Part shown: positions 1 through 12,860 of the stretch, piece after piece | How positions within the stretch are numbered: the stretch's first letter is position 1 | How the letters are laid out: each line of letters begins with the position of its first letter | From: Diploscapter coronatus | Lineage: Eukaryota > Nematoda > Chromadorea > Rhabditida > Rhabditidae | Direction of reading: 5' to 3' | DNA: 64,000 nucleotides | Assembly (NCBI GenBank): GCA_964036155.1 | Contig: OZ038423.1 | Span: 1,857,549-1,921,548 of the forward strand | Program-made: the position numbers and the translations under genes | Notes under the pieces: model-generated | Database searches by the model: none | Seen by the model: only the letters and a program-made list of their open reading frames with translations | What the model was told of the DNA's origin: nothing

Positions 1-48
1 ATTCTATCTCTTTTCCAACTTATAAGAATTTTCGAATACAATTCATCT

Positions 49-168
49 GGCCCCCTCTGTATGTCATCGGATAGTGAGGTGAGGTTGCAAGTGAAGATGA
101 GAAATAAGAAGAGCCGATAACCACTATAGACGACAACGATGATCATCCGATGGCATATACAGGGGGCC
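49..168. mobile_element. 120-bp MULE-type miniature inverted-repeat element
   Basis: The ends are imperfect inverted repeats of about 24 bases, beginning GGCCCCCTCTGTATGTCATC on the left and the near-complement on the right. A perfect 10-base direct repeat, CAATTCATCT, flanks it at 39-48 and 169-178. A 9-10 base target duplication is the usual mark of Mutator-like elements. There is no coding capacity, so it would depend on a transposase from elsewhere. Confidence 0.7.
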
Positions 169-178
169 CAATTCATCT

Positions 179-721
179 CATTGTCCATGTTGTACCCCAA
201 AGCAGCTTCCAACTACAAGCAAATTCATTTGTGATTGAGCAGAGCAGCTGTTGCATATTTTCTTCTAGTCATAATGTGCAATGTGCATTGCAATTCTCCC
301 ACATCGCAACTCGTGTCATTCATTTCTAGTTCTAGATGCTCATCTTCTTATTCTTCAATTATTATTTGAGCACTCAAGCATTGTTTGATTGATAGATATC
401 TCGAATTCTGAATCTCCGTTGTATATTTTACCGATTTGAAAAAGACCAGCATGACGGTTCACCTACTTGAATTGATCAATAAAGATCTGAATTTATTCAA
501 GAAAGCTTCCTCTTCCCCAAAATAACAAGACTTACACGTTTCGAACGTTGGAATATCTGTTGATGGTGAATGAATTCATACGCCAATTTGTAGGAATCTG
601 CCCTCTGTTTTTATTGGTTTATGTGAATCCGCTTGTTTTTCCTTTGAAAATCTGCAACAGACAGCAGATTGCTCTTCTACTGCTCACGATATACTAATTT
701 CAGAACAATCCTCGAGAATTA
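179..721. other. Upstream region of the AIP-like gene
   Basis: No exon could be supported. A TTTCAG acceptor at 700-705 lies 16 bases before the first ATG of the next gene and may be a spliced-leader trans-splice site or the end of a 5' UTR intron. Confidence 0.4.
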
Positions 722-3083
722 ATGCAGAGTCGGCCAAATTGTATGAAGAAAGTGCTGCACGCGGGCACAGGGCAGTTGCCTGAATATCGAGACGGCACTC
801 GAGCCCTGTTTGACTATGAGGTGCTCAAACCGATCGAGCCTGTCAAACCGGAAGTGGGGATGCCTCCAGACAGGTGGGAAATCCATTCTTTCCTGAAATT
901 CTCAGATCAAGACGACTATAAAGAGACAGCGCCACAAAGTTTTATTTACTCTACTACAAGCTGCTAACAGGATATATTTCCATCCGAATATCAAAATAAC
1001 TAAAAATGGTGATAAGTAATCAATAAAACGCGAAATTCAAGGCAAAGTCCACTCAAATTCATGATGAAGCAGTCATTTCAATGTTTGCAAAATTTCGAAT
1101 TCCCGTGTTTTATTTCATTTTGACGTGTGAACACCGCCAAATTGCTGCAACTAATTTAGTCAATACTACTAAACCATAATCGAGCTTCGTTAGACTATCT
1201 GAAACCAATGAAGCTAATAAATAGCGAGTTTTTTCAGAGACGGATTCGTCTCCATCGACAGCACGAGGAAGAAATGGCCCCACGGCTATGGCAAACCTCT
1301 CGAACTCGTTTTTGGAAAGAAATTCCAGCTTCCAATCGTCGAAACATGTCTAAAATCGATGCACGTCAGCGAGGTTTGCCTTTCAATTTAGTCAGAATAG
1401 CAATTTACTATATGACGGAATGATTGAACCTTTTGGCCCCTTTTAGTTGTCACTCGGTTTATAGAATGACCACTCTAAAAACTGAGCGACAACTACAGAG
1501 AGCCGAGCATTTATTTCTCCACACTATCACTTTCTCCCTTATTTTGAACAATCCAGCTCGATCGCCTATCATCATTCCGTTATTTGGCAACTGACTTGAC
1601 AATCTTAACAATCGCGATGAATACTTTAGGTTTCTCAGTTTGACATTGAATTGTCTGAACTCTCGCCCTATCCCATTGTCTCGAAGAAGTTGCGAGACAT
1701 TGTCAAACCGCATTCAGAAGACCACCACAAGCATCAAGGCCCTGTCTGCAGTGCCCACATGTGCGCTGCTGCATTGTCCGGGGGGTGAGAAGGACATTTT
1801 TATGATTCTCTCCAAGAATCTTATTCATTTTACATATTCTGCAGAACAGGTTATGAGGAGTTGGATGAGTTGATGAGGGACCCTCGACCTCTTCGATTCA
1901 TTCTCCATTTGCTCAAAGTCGAGCAGGAGAATGAGTATGAGTTTGACAGCTGGCAATTGAATGACCAACAGAAATTGCTGTCAACTGAGCAGCTGAGGCT
2001 CGAAGGCAATAATCTCTATGCACAGGTCTGTACCACTGCTCTAAGCAATACAAACTCACCAATTCAACATTTTTCAGAAGCAGTATAATGAAGCCATTGA
2101 CAAGTATCGTCAGGCTTTGAGTAGGCTTGACAATTTGCTGCTCAAAGAAAAGCCAGGCGATCCTGAATGGAAAGATTTAGACGACAAAGTGAGTAAATAA
2201 ATCGATAGAAATGAAAATGTCAACTACATATTGCTAAAATATGACGGAATCTTATTTTGCGCAATCTCGATCTATTCACTATCACTGACGTTTGGATTGC
2301 GTCATTGTGTCATCTCATTACCTTCCAGGTCTCTTGTAATACCCACCCTCATTTTCCCTGTTAGTTTCCAAAGAAGAGGGTTGAAACTATAGTGAGCTCA
2401 CCTTCCATAATTTAGAAATGTCCAAAGAAAATAACGTATTTTTAGAACATTCCTCTGTATTCTAATCTGTCCCAATGCTACCTGAACATTGGCAATTTCT
2501 ATGAAGCAGAGGAAACGTCGACGGAAGTGCTGCAGAGGGACGACAATAATGAAAAGGCCCTGTACAGACGAGCCAAGGCAAGGATTGGAGTCTGGAAACT
2601 AGATGAAGTGAGCTGTAATCCTTGTAGTCCTTGATTCAAATAAAATACTACTTCAAGTACCAGAAATATCCGATTGTTCTAAAAATCTACGGACTTTTCG
2701 AAAGAAATTTCTCAAAAAATATGATCGTGTGTAAAGAAGGAACAGTCCTTTCATAATATGATGCACCAATTTCTATTACACATCGAAGCAGTATCTTTCT
2801 ATTTTAAATAGAGATCAAGCCATCGTCATTATGTTGAAGTTGTTGTCACCATAATTCATAATATTAAAGAGAACCCGTACCTCCATTTACGCTATACTGT
2901 ACTGCCATAAAGTAATTGCATTGCATAATAAGTAATTTTGAGGCAGAATCCGATCTGCTTCGACTAGAAGAGCTGTATCCTGACAAGAAAGACCTCATTA
3001 CAGCAGAAAGGCAACGAATCGCTGATAAACGAGCGCAGGGAAATCAAGTCACTAAGAATGTATATTCAAAAATGTTCAAGTGA
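722..3083 (+). CDS. AIP-like FKBP-TPR co-chaperone
   Basis: Seven exons (722-873, 1238-1373, 1639-1784, 1845-2025, 2078-2188, 2446-2607, 2943-3083) join in frame to 342 residues, close to the roughly 330 of animal AIP (aryl hydrocarbon receptor-interacting protein). Exons 1-3 give an FKBP-like PPIase domain, including the family stretch [18 protein letters not shown]. Exons 4-7 give the TPR half, with [21 protein letters not shown] and [11 protein letters not shown] matching successive TPR helices. The family binds Hsp90 and client receptors in the cytosol; the FKBP-like domain is generally not a strong prolyl isomerase. The ATG follows a TTTCAG acceptor, so the mRNA may be trans-spliced. An AATAAA lies at 3202-3207. 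The family call is firm; binding partners are inferred from the family. Confidence 0.93.
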
Positions 3084-4325
3084 TTTTTTGCCCAAAACAT
3101 TTTCACAACTTCAACTGATCTCACATTTTTATCTTGTTATATTCTGTTTATCCCACATATCTAAAACGACGTATCATATGAATCTTAATTTGAGGAAACT
3201 GAATAAACGAATCACCAGATTTTCGAACTAATAGACTTTTCAAGTAATGAAGATCATATATAGAATAACGAGTTCGTTCTAAGCAATTATGTGTGTGTGT
3301 GCATTTAGTGAGTTACACATGCACAATCTATCTCTCATTCTCGTTTCTCACCCGCTATTTCATCGTTAACTCAGATTAGCTAATTTAAGTTAAATTAATT
3401 AGATAATTTCTTGTTTAGAGCAATTGTTTATTTCAGAAGGATGCTTTCGAAGTCAAAATACGAATAATCGATCAGAAAAATAGTGCTGAAACCGACGCTT
3501 CTTCGTTCTGCTATGGAGATTAGTGAGTATTTTGTTAATAATTCCAAACATTTTTCTAAATTTTATGCGAGTACTTTGCAACATAAATCGAGTATTTTAA
3601 TCTGAATGAACCAAATTTTTGTCATTTTCTCGAAATGCGTTCGTTCCCTAGCGCAGAAATTATGTCATGAGCGAATAGCGTCGAAATGATGAGGCCCTCG
3701 AAAATCAGCGTCAAAATGATCCCATCGTTCCTCATGAAACTGATTTTACAGCATTTTCTGAAATCTCTAAATTTTCGAAGAATGTAAAGTGACGGTTAAC
3801 AATAGAGCTGAAGAATTACTACTATTTTTGATTTATCCTATCAGAATTGAGCAAACTTTTCTTGAACACGTCTATTAGAATGAAATACTTTAATACTCTC
3901 CATTGTTTCTGAGATGAATCCTTGCAAAGAAAGGGATACCCGCGAGCCTTAGCTATGTTCCTGCTCGTTTTGCTCTCCGCTCCCTCTTATTTCCTCTAGT
4001 TTCGATACGTACGTCTTTCAGGTTATGGACACAGAGTGCATATGAAAGACTCGTCTCGAGGACAATAGAGAGTACTTCTAGAGTTACCGTGTTTTAACAG
4101 TTTTGGACGTTGACGGTTTTTTAGCGCAAAGCCTAATGATAGGTTTACGCATTAGGCTAACGATATATGCCAGAATCGTTATTAAAAGTCGGATATAAAC
4201 GGCGATAGCTAAATTATATATAATTTGAACAATCCCATTATGAAAATAGGATCTATTCATAAGAAAATTAATTTAATTTAATTTTTTTACATTAAAATTG
4301 TTGTTAATTTCTAACATTTTCAAGC
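3084..4325. other. Intergenic; possible receptor remnant and one orphan open segment
   Basis: At 3438-3522 (+) an open stretch runs from a TTTCAG acceptor to a GTGAGT donor, with no other exon to join; it may be chance. At 4084-4253 (-) an open frame encodes a hydrophobic span (NLAIAVYIRLLITILAYIVS) then basic residues and a stop. This could be the M3 segment of the receptor gene immediately upstream on that strand, but the splice phase does not fit. Nothing else is supported. Confidence 0.3.
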
Positions 4326-6322
4326 CTATTTAAATCTACCTAAGACCGGCGGATCCTGTGTCTTAGGCAGGGCAGTAGCCAAAATTCCGAATATAAACGA
4401 TAATGCAGTGATGTTAGTCAAAACCAATGTAAGCTTAAATATTAGATCTTAGAAATGAAAATATTCGGGGATCACCTTTTCTTCGCCTTCCTTAAATAAT
4501 CCAAATATAGTCAGCACGCATATTATCGTGTAAGGCCATTCCACTAATAGAACATAGAAAGTAGTCTGACGCTTTAAGATGAACATAATACCTGGCTGAA
4601 TTACATTGTTATAATCGAGAATAATTAATCCCTTAATGAAATTTACGAATATATTTAAGGAATTCTGGCATAATTAAAAATATAAATATGAAATAAATTT
4701 ACCTCCTCCGTGGTATCAATTGACATGTTTTTGACTTCCCATTCCGCGTTGCTCTAAAATATTGTTTTTTTTTCTTATTTTGTGTAAATAATGTAACAAA
4801 ATCTTCCATATAGACTGATTATCTTAAATGGTTTTAAAAATAGACATTTTATCAGTCTGTGAAGTATTTTAATTTAGAAAATACCGAGTCGTCCATATAT
4901 ATTTGCTGCTCAGACCCAATGACGTGGTTGATAGTTATTTCTCTTAAACTATCGCTCATAAAACTCAGATTACAGCGTTGTTCGTCGTAGGGCATTAGAT
5001 ATACCTGAAATACGTTCGAAATTTAGGGGCAATTGGGAAATTACATGATTTTGATAATAAGACGTTGAAATGGCAACACGTATGTCTCTGTTAGACATAC
5101 TTACTTCCAAATATGGAATTATCGATATATCTCAAAATTTTCTCATTGCAGTTTCTTGTCGAAAAGTTATCTCATTTTTAAATGCTCGTAATTTAAGATA
5201 TTTAAAAATGAAATTAATTACATCGAAAAAGCAGCTTAATTCGACAGACTGTTGATATGCGAAGCTGATCGTTCCGTTTGAAAATATCTAAATATTAAAT
5301 TATTCAGCATTAATGGCTTAATAATAATTAATGAAATTGTACGTAGTATCACAGAGGTAGTACGCTCATTAATATAAGTAATAAAGCAAAAGGTAGCAAA
5401 ATTTATGTTCTTCCTAGAAATTTAAAAACTATTTCACTGCTTGTCCAATACTATGTTATTAATTGTAACGTTAAAATTATTGCATGCTACCACTTGCACT
5501 ATAAATGTGCGATATTTCTCAGGTTTATTTTGAAACTTACCCTAGCAAATTTCTGTCGATCCGTTTCCAATTCCCTAACATTGGAACTAAAATTTAATTA
5601 TCTTTAGAAAATAAAAGGAAAATATTGTGACATCGTAATGAAGTCCTTCTTGTTAAATAAATAAAAATCGAAGATCAAGCAGGGATTTTATTTTAGAGTT
5701 TATTAAAACTTAGCATAAAATTAGGGAAGTATCCGGAATCCAAATTTGTGATTGTGAAACATAAATCCATTCAATGTCACTGTAATTAGTCGAATCCCAT
5801 GATAATCTACTGTCCTCCCAAGACTTAATTAAATCTTAATTATCCATAATTAGTAATTCAATTACCGTATCTAAAGCAATGTTTAAGGATACTTGTTCTA
5901 TGGCTTCAAACTGAAATATATGAATAGAAAACATCTGATGAAATGCTAAATTGTACATACCACAGTTAATAACTTCATATAAAGTAGTGTTACATTTATC
6001 GGCTTCATAAATTGACTAACTAAAATTTCGAATCTTCATAGGAATAAAAATAATATTTACGTTCATATGGAGCCATATTTCCGTTATAATTTGCGAATAA
6101 GTCCTTGTAGAGCCTGTCTTGAGCATCATTAAACTCCGTGACTAAGAAAATTTGTATATTTTAAGAATCATAAATTAAACATTTACCATTTATAATGTTT
6201 TCAGAGTTAGCTAAAGCAATAGCGTTATTGTCATAATCCGTTGTTTCGATAGATGTGCTATTTTTAACTAATATAGACTCAAATAGTAGAATATAAATCG
6301 ATAACTTTGAAAACCACCACAT
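4326..6322 (-). CDS. Cys-loop ligand-gated ion channel subunit, apparently broken
   Basis: The start is the ATG at 6320-6322, opening a signal peptide (MWWFSKLSIYILLFE). Successive short exons give the family landmarks in order: DAQDRLYKDLF; MKPINVTLLYMKLL; SWEDSRLSWDS and QIWIPDT (loop A region); NGTISFAYQQSVELSC; the Cys-loop with exactly 13 residues between cysteines once the 5007-5237 intron is removed; M1 (LKRQTTFYVLLVEWPYTI); and M2 (LTLVLTNITALSFIFGILA) followed by LPKTQDPPVLGR. The family forms pentameric neurotransmitter-gated channels in the plasma membrane. Two faults stand out. The QIWIPDT exon runs to a stop with no usable GT donor in the right phase. The frame also ends just after M2, with no clear M3 or M4. 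It may be a recent pseudogene, or I may have missed unusual splicing. Confidence 0.8.
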
Positions 6323-9300
6323 CTAATGTGCTACTGTGTGAGTTTCGTGAGTGGAATTTAATAATTTCAGACATGATTAATGATTATTTTCTTGCAGGTG
6401 CTTTCTTAAACCAACTAGAAATCTTGAATAGGCTATATTTTCGTTCTACCGACACAATTATCGTGCAGAATATAGACAATGATGTGAGACATTTAATAAA
6501 TCTTTAATTAAGATATGAACAACACATTTCCCTGAAGCTGAAAATATCACATGATAATGAAAGCATTTGATGGTAACTTGAAATGGTATCATAGAACAAG
6601 GCTTGATGAAATAATATGTCATTCTATGAAGATAGCGTATAAAGAGTTCGAAGCTAACTGACATCTTCATTTGTTTACATAATAATTCTCAGAACTTATT
6701 TTATCAAATGTTGTTCAAAACTAACGCCAATATCTTAAGACTTAGAGTTATGTAACATATAATCAGTAAACATGACTAAGGTACGTAATGTTAAATTCAC
6801 TTCTTTAAGGCACTTGAGATCTGTATATGACAATGAATGGCAGGCATAATTCAATCTATCTAGCTAACTAGTTTAATCTACGGGCTACGAAATAGTTAGC
6901 TTCTATGGCCGTGTTTAGCTTCCATTCTAATTATCGCTACCCGCCAGAAATCGGACATCGTTGTAGTCTCGATTGATATTGAAGTGCTAAATTATAAACG
7001 AATAAACAATATGGTTCGATATGATTTAAACGGAAAAAAAACTTTTTGAAAGTACGATTTTAATAAACGTGCAAAAATACTCAGTAAGATTAACTAGGTG
7101 TATTACAATCTAAATTTAATTGAAACTATTATCGAGCCCGAAAATCTGGAAGGCCGAAAATAGGCGAACAAAGTGATTTTAGATCGGTTCCTCTTGCAAT
7201 TACTAAATGACGGCGTGTCTTTTCCACACTATTTTCTTCAAATTTTATCCTCTTGATTATCTATAACGGTAGAGCTCTGCCATTTGGTAATTGCCGGTTT
7301 CTCTTTTTCGCGTTCTATTTCTCGTTTTCTAGAAAACCAACAATGGTCGTGTATCACTTTGCACCCTCCAAGCTACGGATCAAATGATAGCATTATTATT
7401 TCAAAGCTTACCTAATAGTAGTAGTGTCTTTCTGCATAAGGTTGACATTATGCGAATGGTTTCCCACTATGTCGTGCGAATAAGAGTTTGATGGTGTAGG
7501 TTTACCAATTAGTGACGTGAATAAGCTCAACATGACGAAGTTCGACAGGTTTGGGGGCATCGCCTGAATTTTTGTAAACTTGCCAACATCCTTCATGAAA
7601 ATTACGCATAGGCAGAGATCGAGCATATTATAAAAAGACGTTAAATAATATTAAATATAAGGTTATTTGGAATATAGCACTAAAATTAAATCCCATAATT
7701 TACTTAAACTACTACGATTAGGTTAAGATAAGGTTTAGTTTGAAAATATCAATGCTAAATAATCCGAATTTGAGAAATAATCTAGCGACTACTATAGATT
7801 TAAATTCAAACTTCTTCTACACATCAACACGAAGACTACACTTTGAATGACCAAATCCTTCGATGATGATAAAATTGAAATATCACGCCATATCTTAATA
7901 TATTAAAACCACATATTCTAATCTTCTGATATGAATTACTAGGGGCGTGTATAAGTAAATTATTAGGAAATCGATGATGTGGTAGTAGTAAGAAAAAATA
8001 ATTACATGACAATATAGAGTTTAAGATGAATAATATTAAGGCAAAAGTATAGCATAATTCCTTTAGTTATGACATTCGCTGATTACTACGTCAAGATTTT
8101 GGGCTTCTATAAAATATTGAAAAATGAATGAATTTAGTTAGAACTAGCAACAAGACATTCCATATAAAGCGATACGAAACAGAGATCGCCAATTTCTAAG
8201 TCGAATATTATGACGGATGAAGGATTTCGGAAAGCTTAGCGGCCAAAGTTAGGAATCTCAAAAAAATCCCATTGTTAATTTAGGAAATACCATTTCAAAG
8301 CGTTCTATTCTGCGTAGGGCTTTTAGGTATTAAGAAACTGCGAGACAGCTCCACTCTTAGATATTAAAGATGAATCGAAGTTAGACAAATAAAATGTGCG
8401 TCATCACTAAGTTTTGAAGGTCTAGATAGTCAACTGATAAAAAGTTAGGAAAAAAGTTAATCCCAATAAAAAACTTGATAAGTTTTATGATGATATCTGA
8501 TTTTTTATAGAAAGCGTATGATTCTTGAGGTATAATGGTTGTATAATGTATGAAATGGAAAACGGGCCAATTAAAAATGCAAAATGACGCTTCAAGAGAC
8601 ACCAGATGATTTTTTTCTTGCTATTCACCGTTAAAACAATAACTTGAAAACTAATGTACAGTAGTTGATAGGTTTCAAAATTTGGGATAGGAAATTTGAA
8701 AAATATTCTAAATTACTTCACAAATTGCTCAGGATAACTACCAAATAAAAAAAGCAAAATTGTACATGCATAGAACTTAGAAAATTGAAATTTCTTGTAT
8801 GAGAAAATATAACTAAAATAATAATTCGAAATAACATATCCCAACCTTAAATGTTATGATTAGAGCACCTGATGAAAGATTTTGATTTCTTAAAAACATG
8901 TCATTGATAAAACAGATGTAATATTAAAAATTTCGTTTCAAAAATGCTCGAATTGTTCAAATTGAGGTATCATCGAAACAGTTTAAAAAAACTGGCCCTA
9001 ACATTGTCGTTCCTTGAACAAATAGCTTATTCAACAGGCGAGTCACAAAATTTTTATCCGTGAGAAGTGTGAGAAAGACATATGCGTCTTACGTAATGAA
9101 CACGAAAATTTTGAGGTTGGGAACGAAATTTTTAAAACTTATACGATTTTCCTGGAGAATAAACACTCTTCTCATGTGAGACAATTTAACTCGTGGGGAT
9201 TTATAAGGAAAACACGCGATAGTTAAAATACCCGTAAAATGCAAATCGAAAATTTTACCATAATTAAAAATGATTATTTTGCACTAGCCGGAGTTGCATC

Positions 9301-9484
9301 ATGCTATATTCCATCAGGATGTATGAAAAATAAGACAAAATGGAATAAAATCATCTTTGTCAAAATCGAACCAAACTTTCATGCTGATTGTGAGATATTA
9401 TGGTATGAGATCTACTTTGAAAAATTCCTTTAGCAAAAATGATATTGTTAAAGATTTTGGTTCAGTAAAAAAGATCTAGGGATG

Positions 9485-9637
9485 TTGTTGATGCCAAAAT
9501 CTTGGAGGTCAAAAATGGAGGGAGAAAGAATAATTTTAGACCAGTCTCTTCTTTTCGCGTGCTATTTCTCGATTTTCTAACCACTAAAAATAACCATGCG
9601 CCACGTTGCACGCCTCCCAGATTTCGGTATCAACAAT
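9485..9637. mobile_element. MITE, family with TTGTTGATGCCGAAA ends
   Basis: Inverted ends: left reads ttgttgatgccaaaatcttg, right is the near-complement ending in atcaacaa. The same element occurs at 46995-47131, reversed at about 17171-17325, and in degenerate form at about 7130-7385. All copies carry an internal GGAGAAAGAATGATTTTAG-like stretch. No coding capacity. Confidence 0.65.
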
Positions 9638-9855
9638 ACTGCAAACCTGTGCTATTGCTACATGTTAGCGACTAGTTTCCTGCGCTTCCAGCTATAAAGG
9701 ACAAAGGAAGTGTTGCAGAATTTAGCCGTGGAGCATGTTTCAAGTCTCCATGAACTTTCATGCGAGCGTTAGAAAACACAGGCGGAAATGTAAAAATAAT
9801 TGTCTGGCATTAGGTATGAGAATCCTAACCATGCAAATTACACTTATTTTATCAA

Positions 9856-10087
9856 CAGGGCTGTTTGCGGTGAGTAAAATGGCGCACCGAAAGAAAAAAT
9901 AAAAATTAAAAAAAAAAAAAAAACCCCCAATTTCGAAGTGAAAAGTTGTTTAAAGTGGCCAATTAGCATAAGTTTAGCTTGTAAACATAAAATATTAAGT
10001 GTTTAGCTTAAAATATGCCGTTTTTCATCAAAAGTCGCGTATAAAAGTTTAAAAATTTTCGAATTTCGCGCACCGCAAACAGTCCTG
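9856..10087. mobile_element. hAT-like MITE with CAGGGCTGTTTGCGGTG ends
   Basis: The termini CAGGGCTGTTTGCGGTG and its near-complement CACCGCAAACAGTCCTG bound a 232-base element. Direct repeats TTATCAA lie immediately outside at 9849-9855 and 10088-10094. CAGGG-type ends with a 7-8 base duplication fit hAT-derived elements. The interior is AT-rich with a poly-A run and no coding frame. Confidence 0.65.
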
Positions 10088-11079
10088 TTATCAAAACAAG
10101 AATTTTCTAGTCTAACTTTAAACCTTATATTAATTAGAGTTTAAGTGAATTTGAAGTTTCAGCGGAGTTAAAATAGAGTTAAGTGATATTTGCGAAGTTA
10201 ACTTGATACGAATAGAGTTCATACCATTTTAAAATAATATAAGTTTCCCTGACCAAACTATCCTTCCTGCTTACATATTTTGGCATGTAAATGATACGCA
10301 AGCGGAAGATAAAATAAGCAAATATATTTTATATTTAAACACGGAATCTCGAAAGATATTGTACTTCAGCAAACAAAATATCAGGATTCCCTCTTTATGC
10401 CCCGAGTCACGACCAAAATAAACCGACTAAAGCTGATCACTGCATCTCGCAAAAATGCGTACAAGGATGAACTTAAGAGTTTAAGCACCAAGTTCATTTC
10501 AGGGTGGAGGATTTAGATTTTTTTCCGAAAAATGCCAAGTAAAAATAATCCTTCGATTTATATGGCTTATAAAAGCAACAAAATAAATGTTTGACGCAGA
10601 ATGAGAGATTTTAGAATAAATATACAGATTTAAAGGGGAATTTTATCCAATTTTCTAGGGAAAGCTTAGGATTTCTTCATGGAATTTAATTATGAAAGGT
10701 AAATTAGCATAGATATTTCTGAAATGAAATAATAACAACAACGCTATTAAATTTTAATGTATGAGTAACTAACAAGCACTATTCTCAGAGGTTATTAGCG
10801 ATCAAAAGCTTATTTAATTTGCGTCAAATCTAGACGTAAACTTCGTAGACTAAATTCGATTTCAAGTTAACTACATCGGTACTTTGGTAGAAACATTTCG
10901 CTTAACTCCCGAACTCCCAAAAGCTTCAAATGTTAGCCGGAAAATAACTGGGTCGTTCTATCAATTACTTTTCACCTGTCCACTAATGGAACAATGATTC
11001 GAAAACAGAATTGCACTGACGTTTTTTCTACAGGACGCGAAAATTCGAAAAATTTTTAGAAACGTTGTTACGTCATTAT

Positions 11080-11275
11080 CAGACCTAGGAAAGGACGATC
11101 GTCAGAAGCTCATTGCGACCTATCCCCAATATATTTTCCTAAAAAATTTATCTTTCCAAGTCATAATTAGTGGAAATTTTCATTAGCGCGAGACCCGATA
11201 TATCATAACTATGAATTCGTTCATGTGACCCACCTCTAGTTTATTTTCGTCTGACGAAAGTACTCTCTAGAGCTG
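11080..11275. mobile_element. MITE, CAGACCTAGG family (degenerate copy)
   Basis: The left end cagacctagg and internal GACGATCGTCAGA are followed by a right end with CGTCTGACGAAAGTACTC. The same layout appears at 52788-52981 and 55749-55837, both better preserved. Flanking octamers match at 6 of 8 positions. Confidence 0.5.
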
Positions 11276-12860
11276 ATCGTTATTACCAAGAAATGATAGG
11301 GTTTGCTGGAGAATATTTTGCTTCTCCATACAATTTCGCATGTAACGTTGAAAAATTACATCAGCTTTGTCAGATTATCCAAATTGGATCCAAACGACAA
11401 AATCTCGACTTAAATTTAAACCACTATGAGGTGTTCAGGTACAAAAATTTTGCTTATTACAACAATTTTAGGTCCTAGATTTATACCAACTTTGGAGGAT
11501 GGCGAGAAACGTGCTATTTTAGGAAAGTTTTTTGAGCCTCTGATCAAAACATTATAAGGAAATAAAAGAGCGTGTCTACGGTAAATGATCAAACTTCAAA
11601 TTACATCTGTCTACATTTAAAATATACCGCAATTTTAGGAGGAGGGGCTTGACTTTAACTACCCGATTAAATGTACCTTGGTTCTATTAAAAGCATGAAA
11701 AAGTTATTTTCGCTTAAAAAGGATGTTTATATCTAGAATATTTTAGAGAATAGCTCTAAGAATTCGAGATTTCTTGACGTCAACTTCATTATATAAATGG
11801 TAAGATATTCAGAAAACCGGCTATAAGAATTAAAAATTCAGATTAAAATTTCCAAGAGCGATTGATAGTTTGAACTATTCGGATTTAAAAGTGATTTAGA
11901 AATGATGAGAAGTCGAGATTAATGCAAAGCTTCCTACACTATCTTAATCCTTGAGGGTGTGTATTTTGGAGGAGCGAAATATCCGAATCAAAATATTAAG
12001 TTATTACACATTTTTAAAGCTAAAATAGGGATTACCGTAATTTAAAGATAGGTTAAGATTAAAAGAAATGTTTTATAGGGATGAAATTATAAATTACCAT
12101 CAATTTAGTAAAGTACAAACTAAAGGATCGTCTGGTGTTCCTAAATTTATGAGTAAAAATGAAAACTCCTTTACTTTTCAAATAAGCTAACTAAACTAGA
12201 CATCATTTAGTGGGTGTAAGAGTTATTTAAACCTATTCGGATTATTATTCTTTATCATATGACAATAAAATAATTATTCATTTGGGTTCATCTTTTAACG
12301 TCATTCATAAAAATGTGCGTAACAACTTTTGCAGTTTCTAACCCAACCATCACTCAAAACATGTCAAATTCACGTTTTACACACCGTTTAGCAATTTATT
12401 TCGTAAATAGGAAATTAAACCGGAACAGGTGGGAAAGTACAGAGTTTTGACGTAGGATATCTCAGGCTGTTTTAGGCCTATCTTTCAACATTATGGAAAG
12501 CTATTATATCTGCCAAAACTTTGAAGGGGCAACAATAAGTTATAGGCTGAGATAAAACATACTCGTAATTGGTAATAACTGCAGTCATAGTTATTTGATT
12601 GTGTAAGTAGTAAGCGTAGTTGGACTAAAGGTGTAGGATATAACAAATGTAAATCTGGATCATAGTTCTGATTCAGTTCAAAATAAATTTCGCTGCTAAA
12701 AACGAATCAGAAATTATCACTCAGCACAATAAAACGAATAACCATGAATAAAATGGTTGAAAATATAGGGCAAATAAATGAATAATTATCAACAAATGGC
12801 AAAAATATGGCGGCTTCAAAACTTTAAACGAACCCGAACTTTCAAAAATGGTTCTTCTAT

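Larger units (their letters stand above)
6323..12860. other. Gene-poor AT-rich region
   Basis: No multi-exon gene could be built on either strand. Short open frames here (61-73 codons) have no recognisable motifs. The region holds several small inverted-repeat elements listed separately, including a degenerate one at about 7130-7385 whose ends resemble the family at 9485-9637. Confidence 0.5.
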
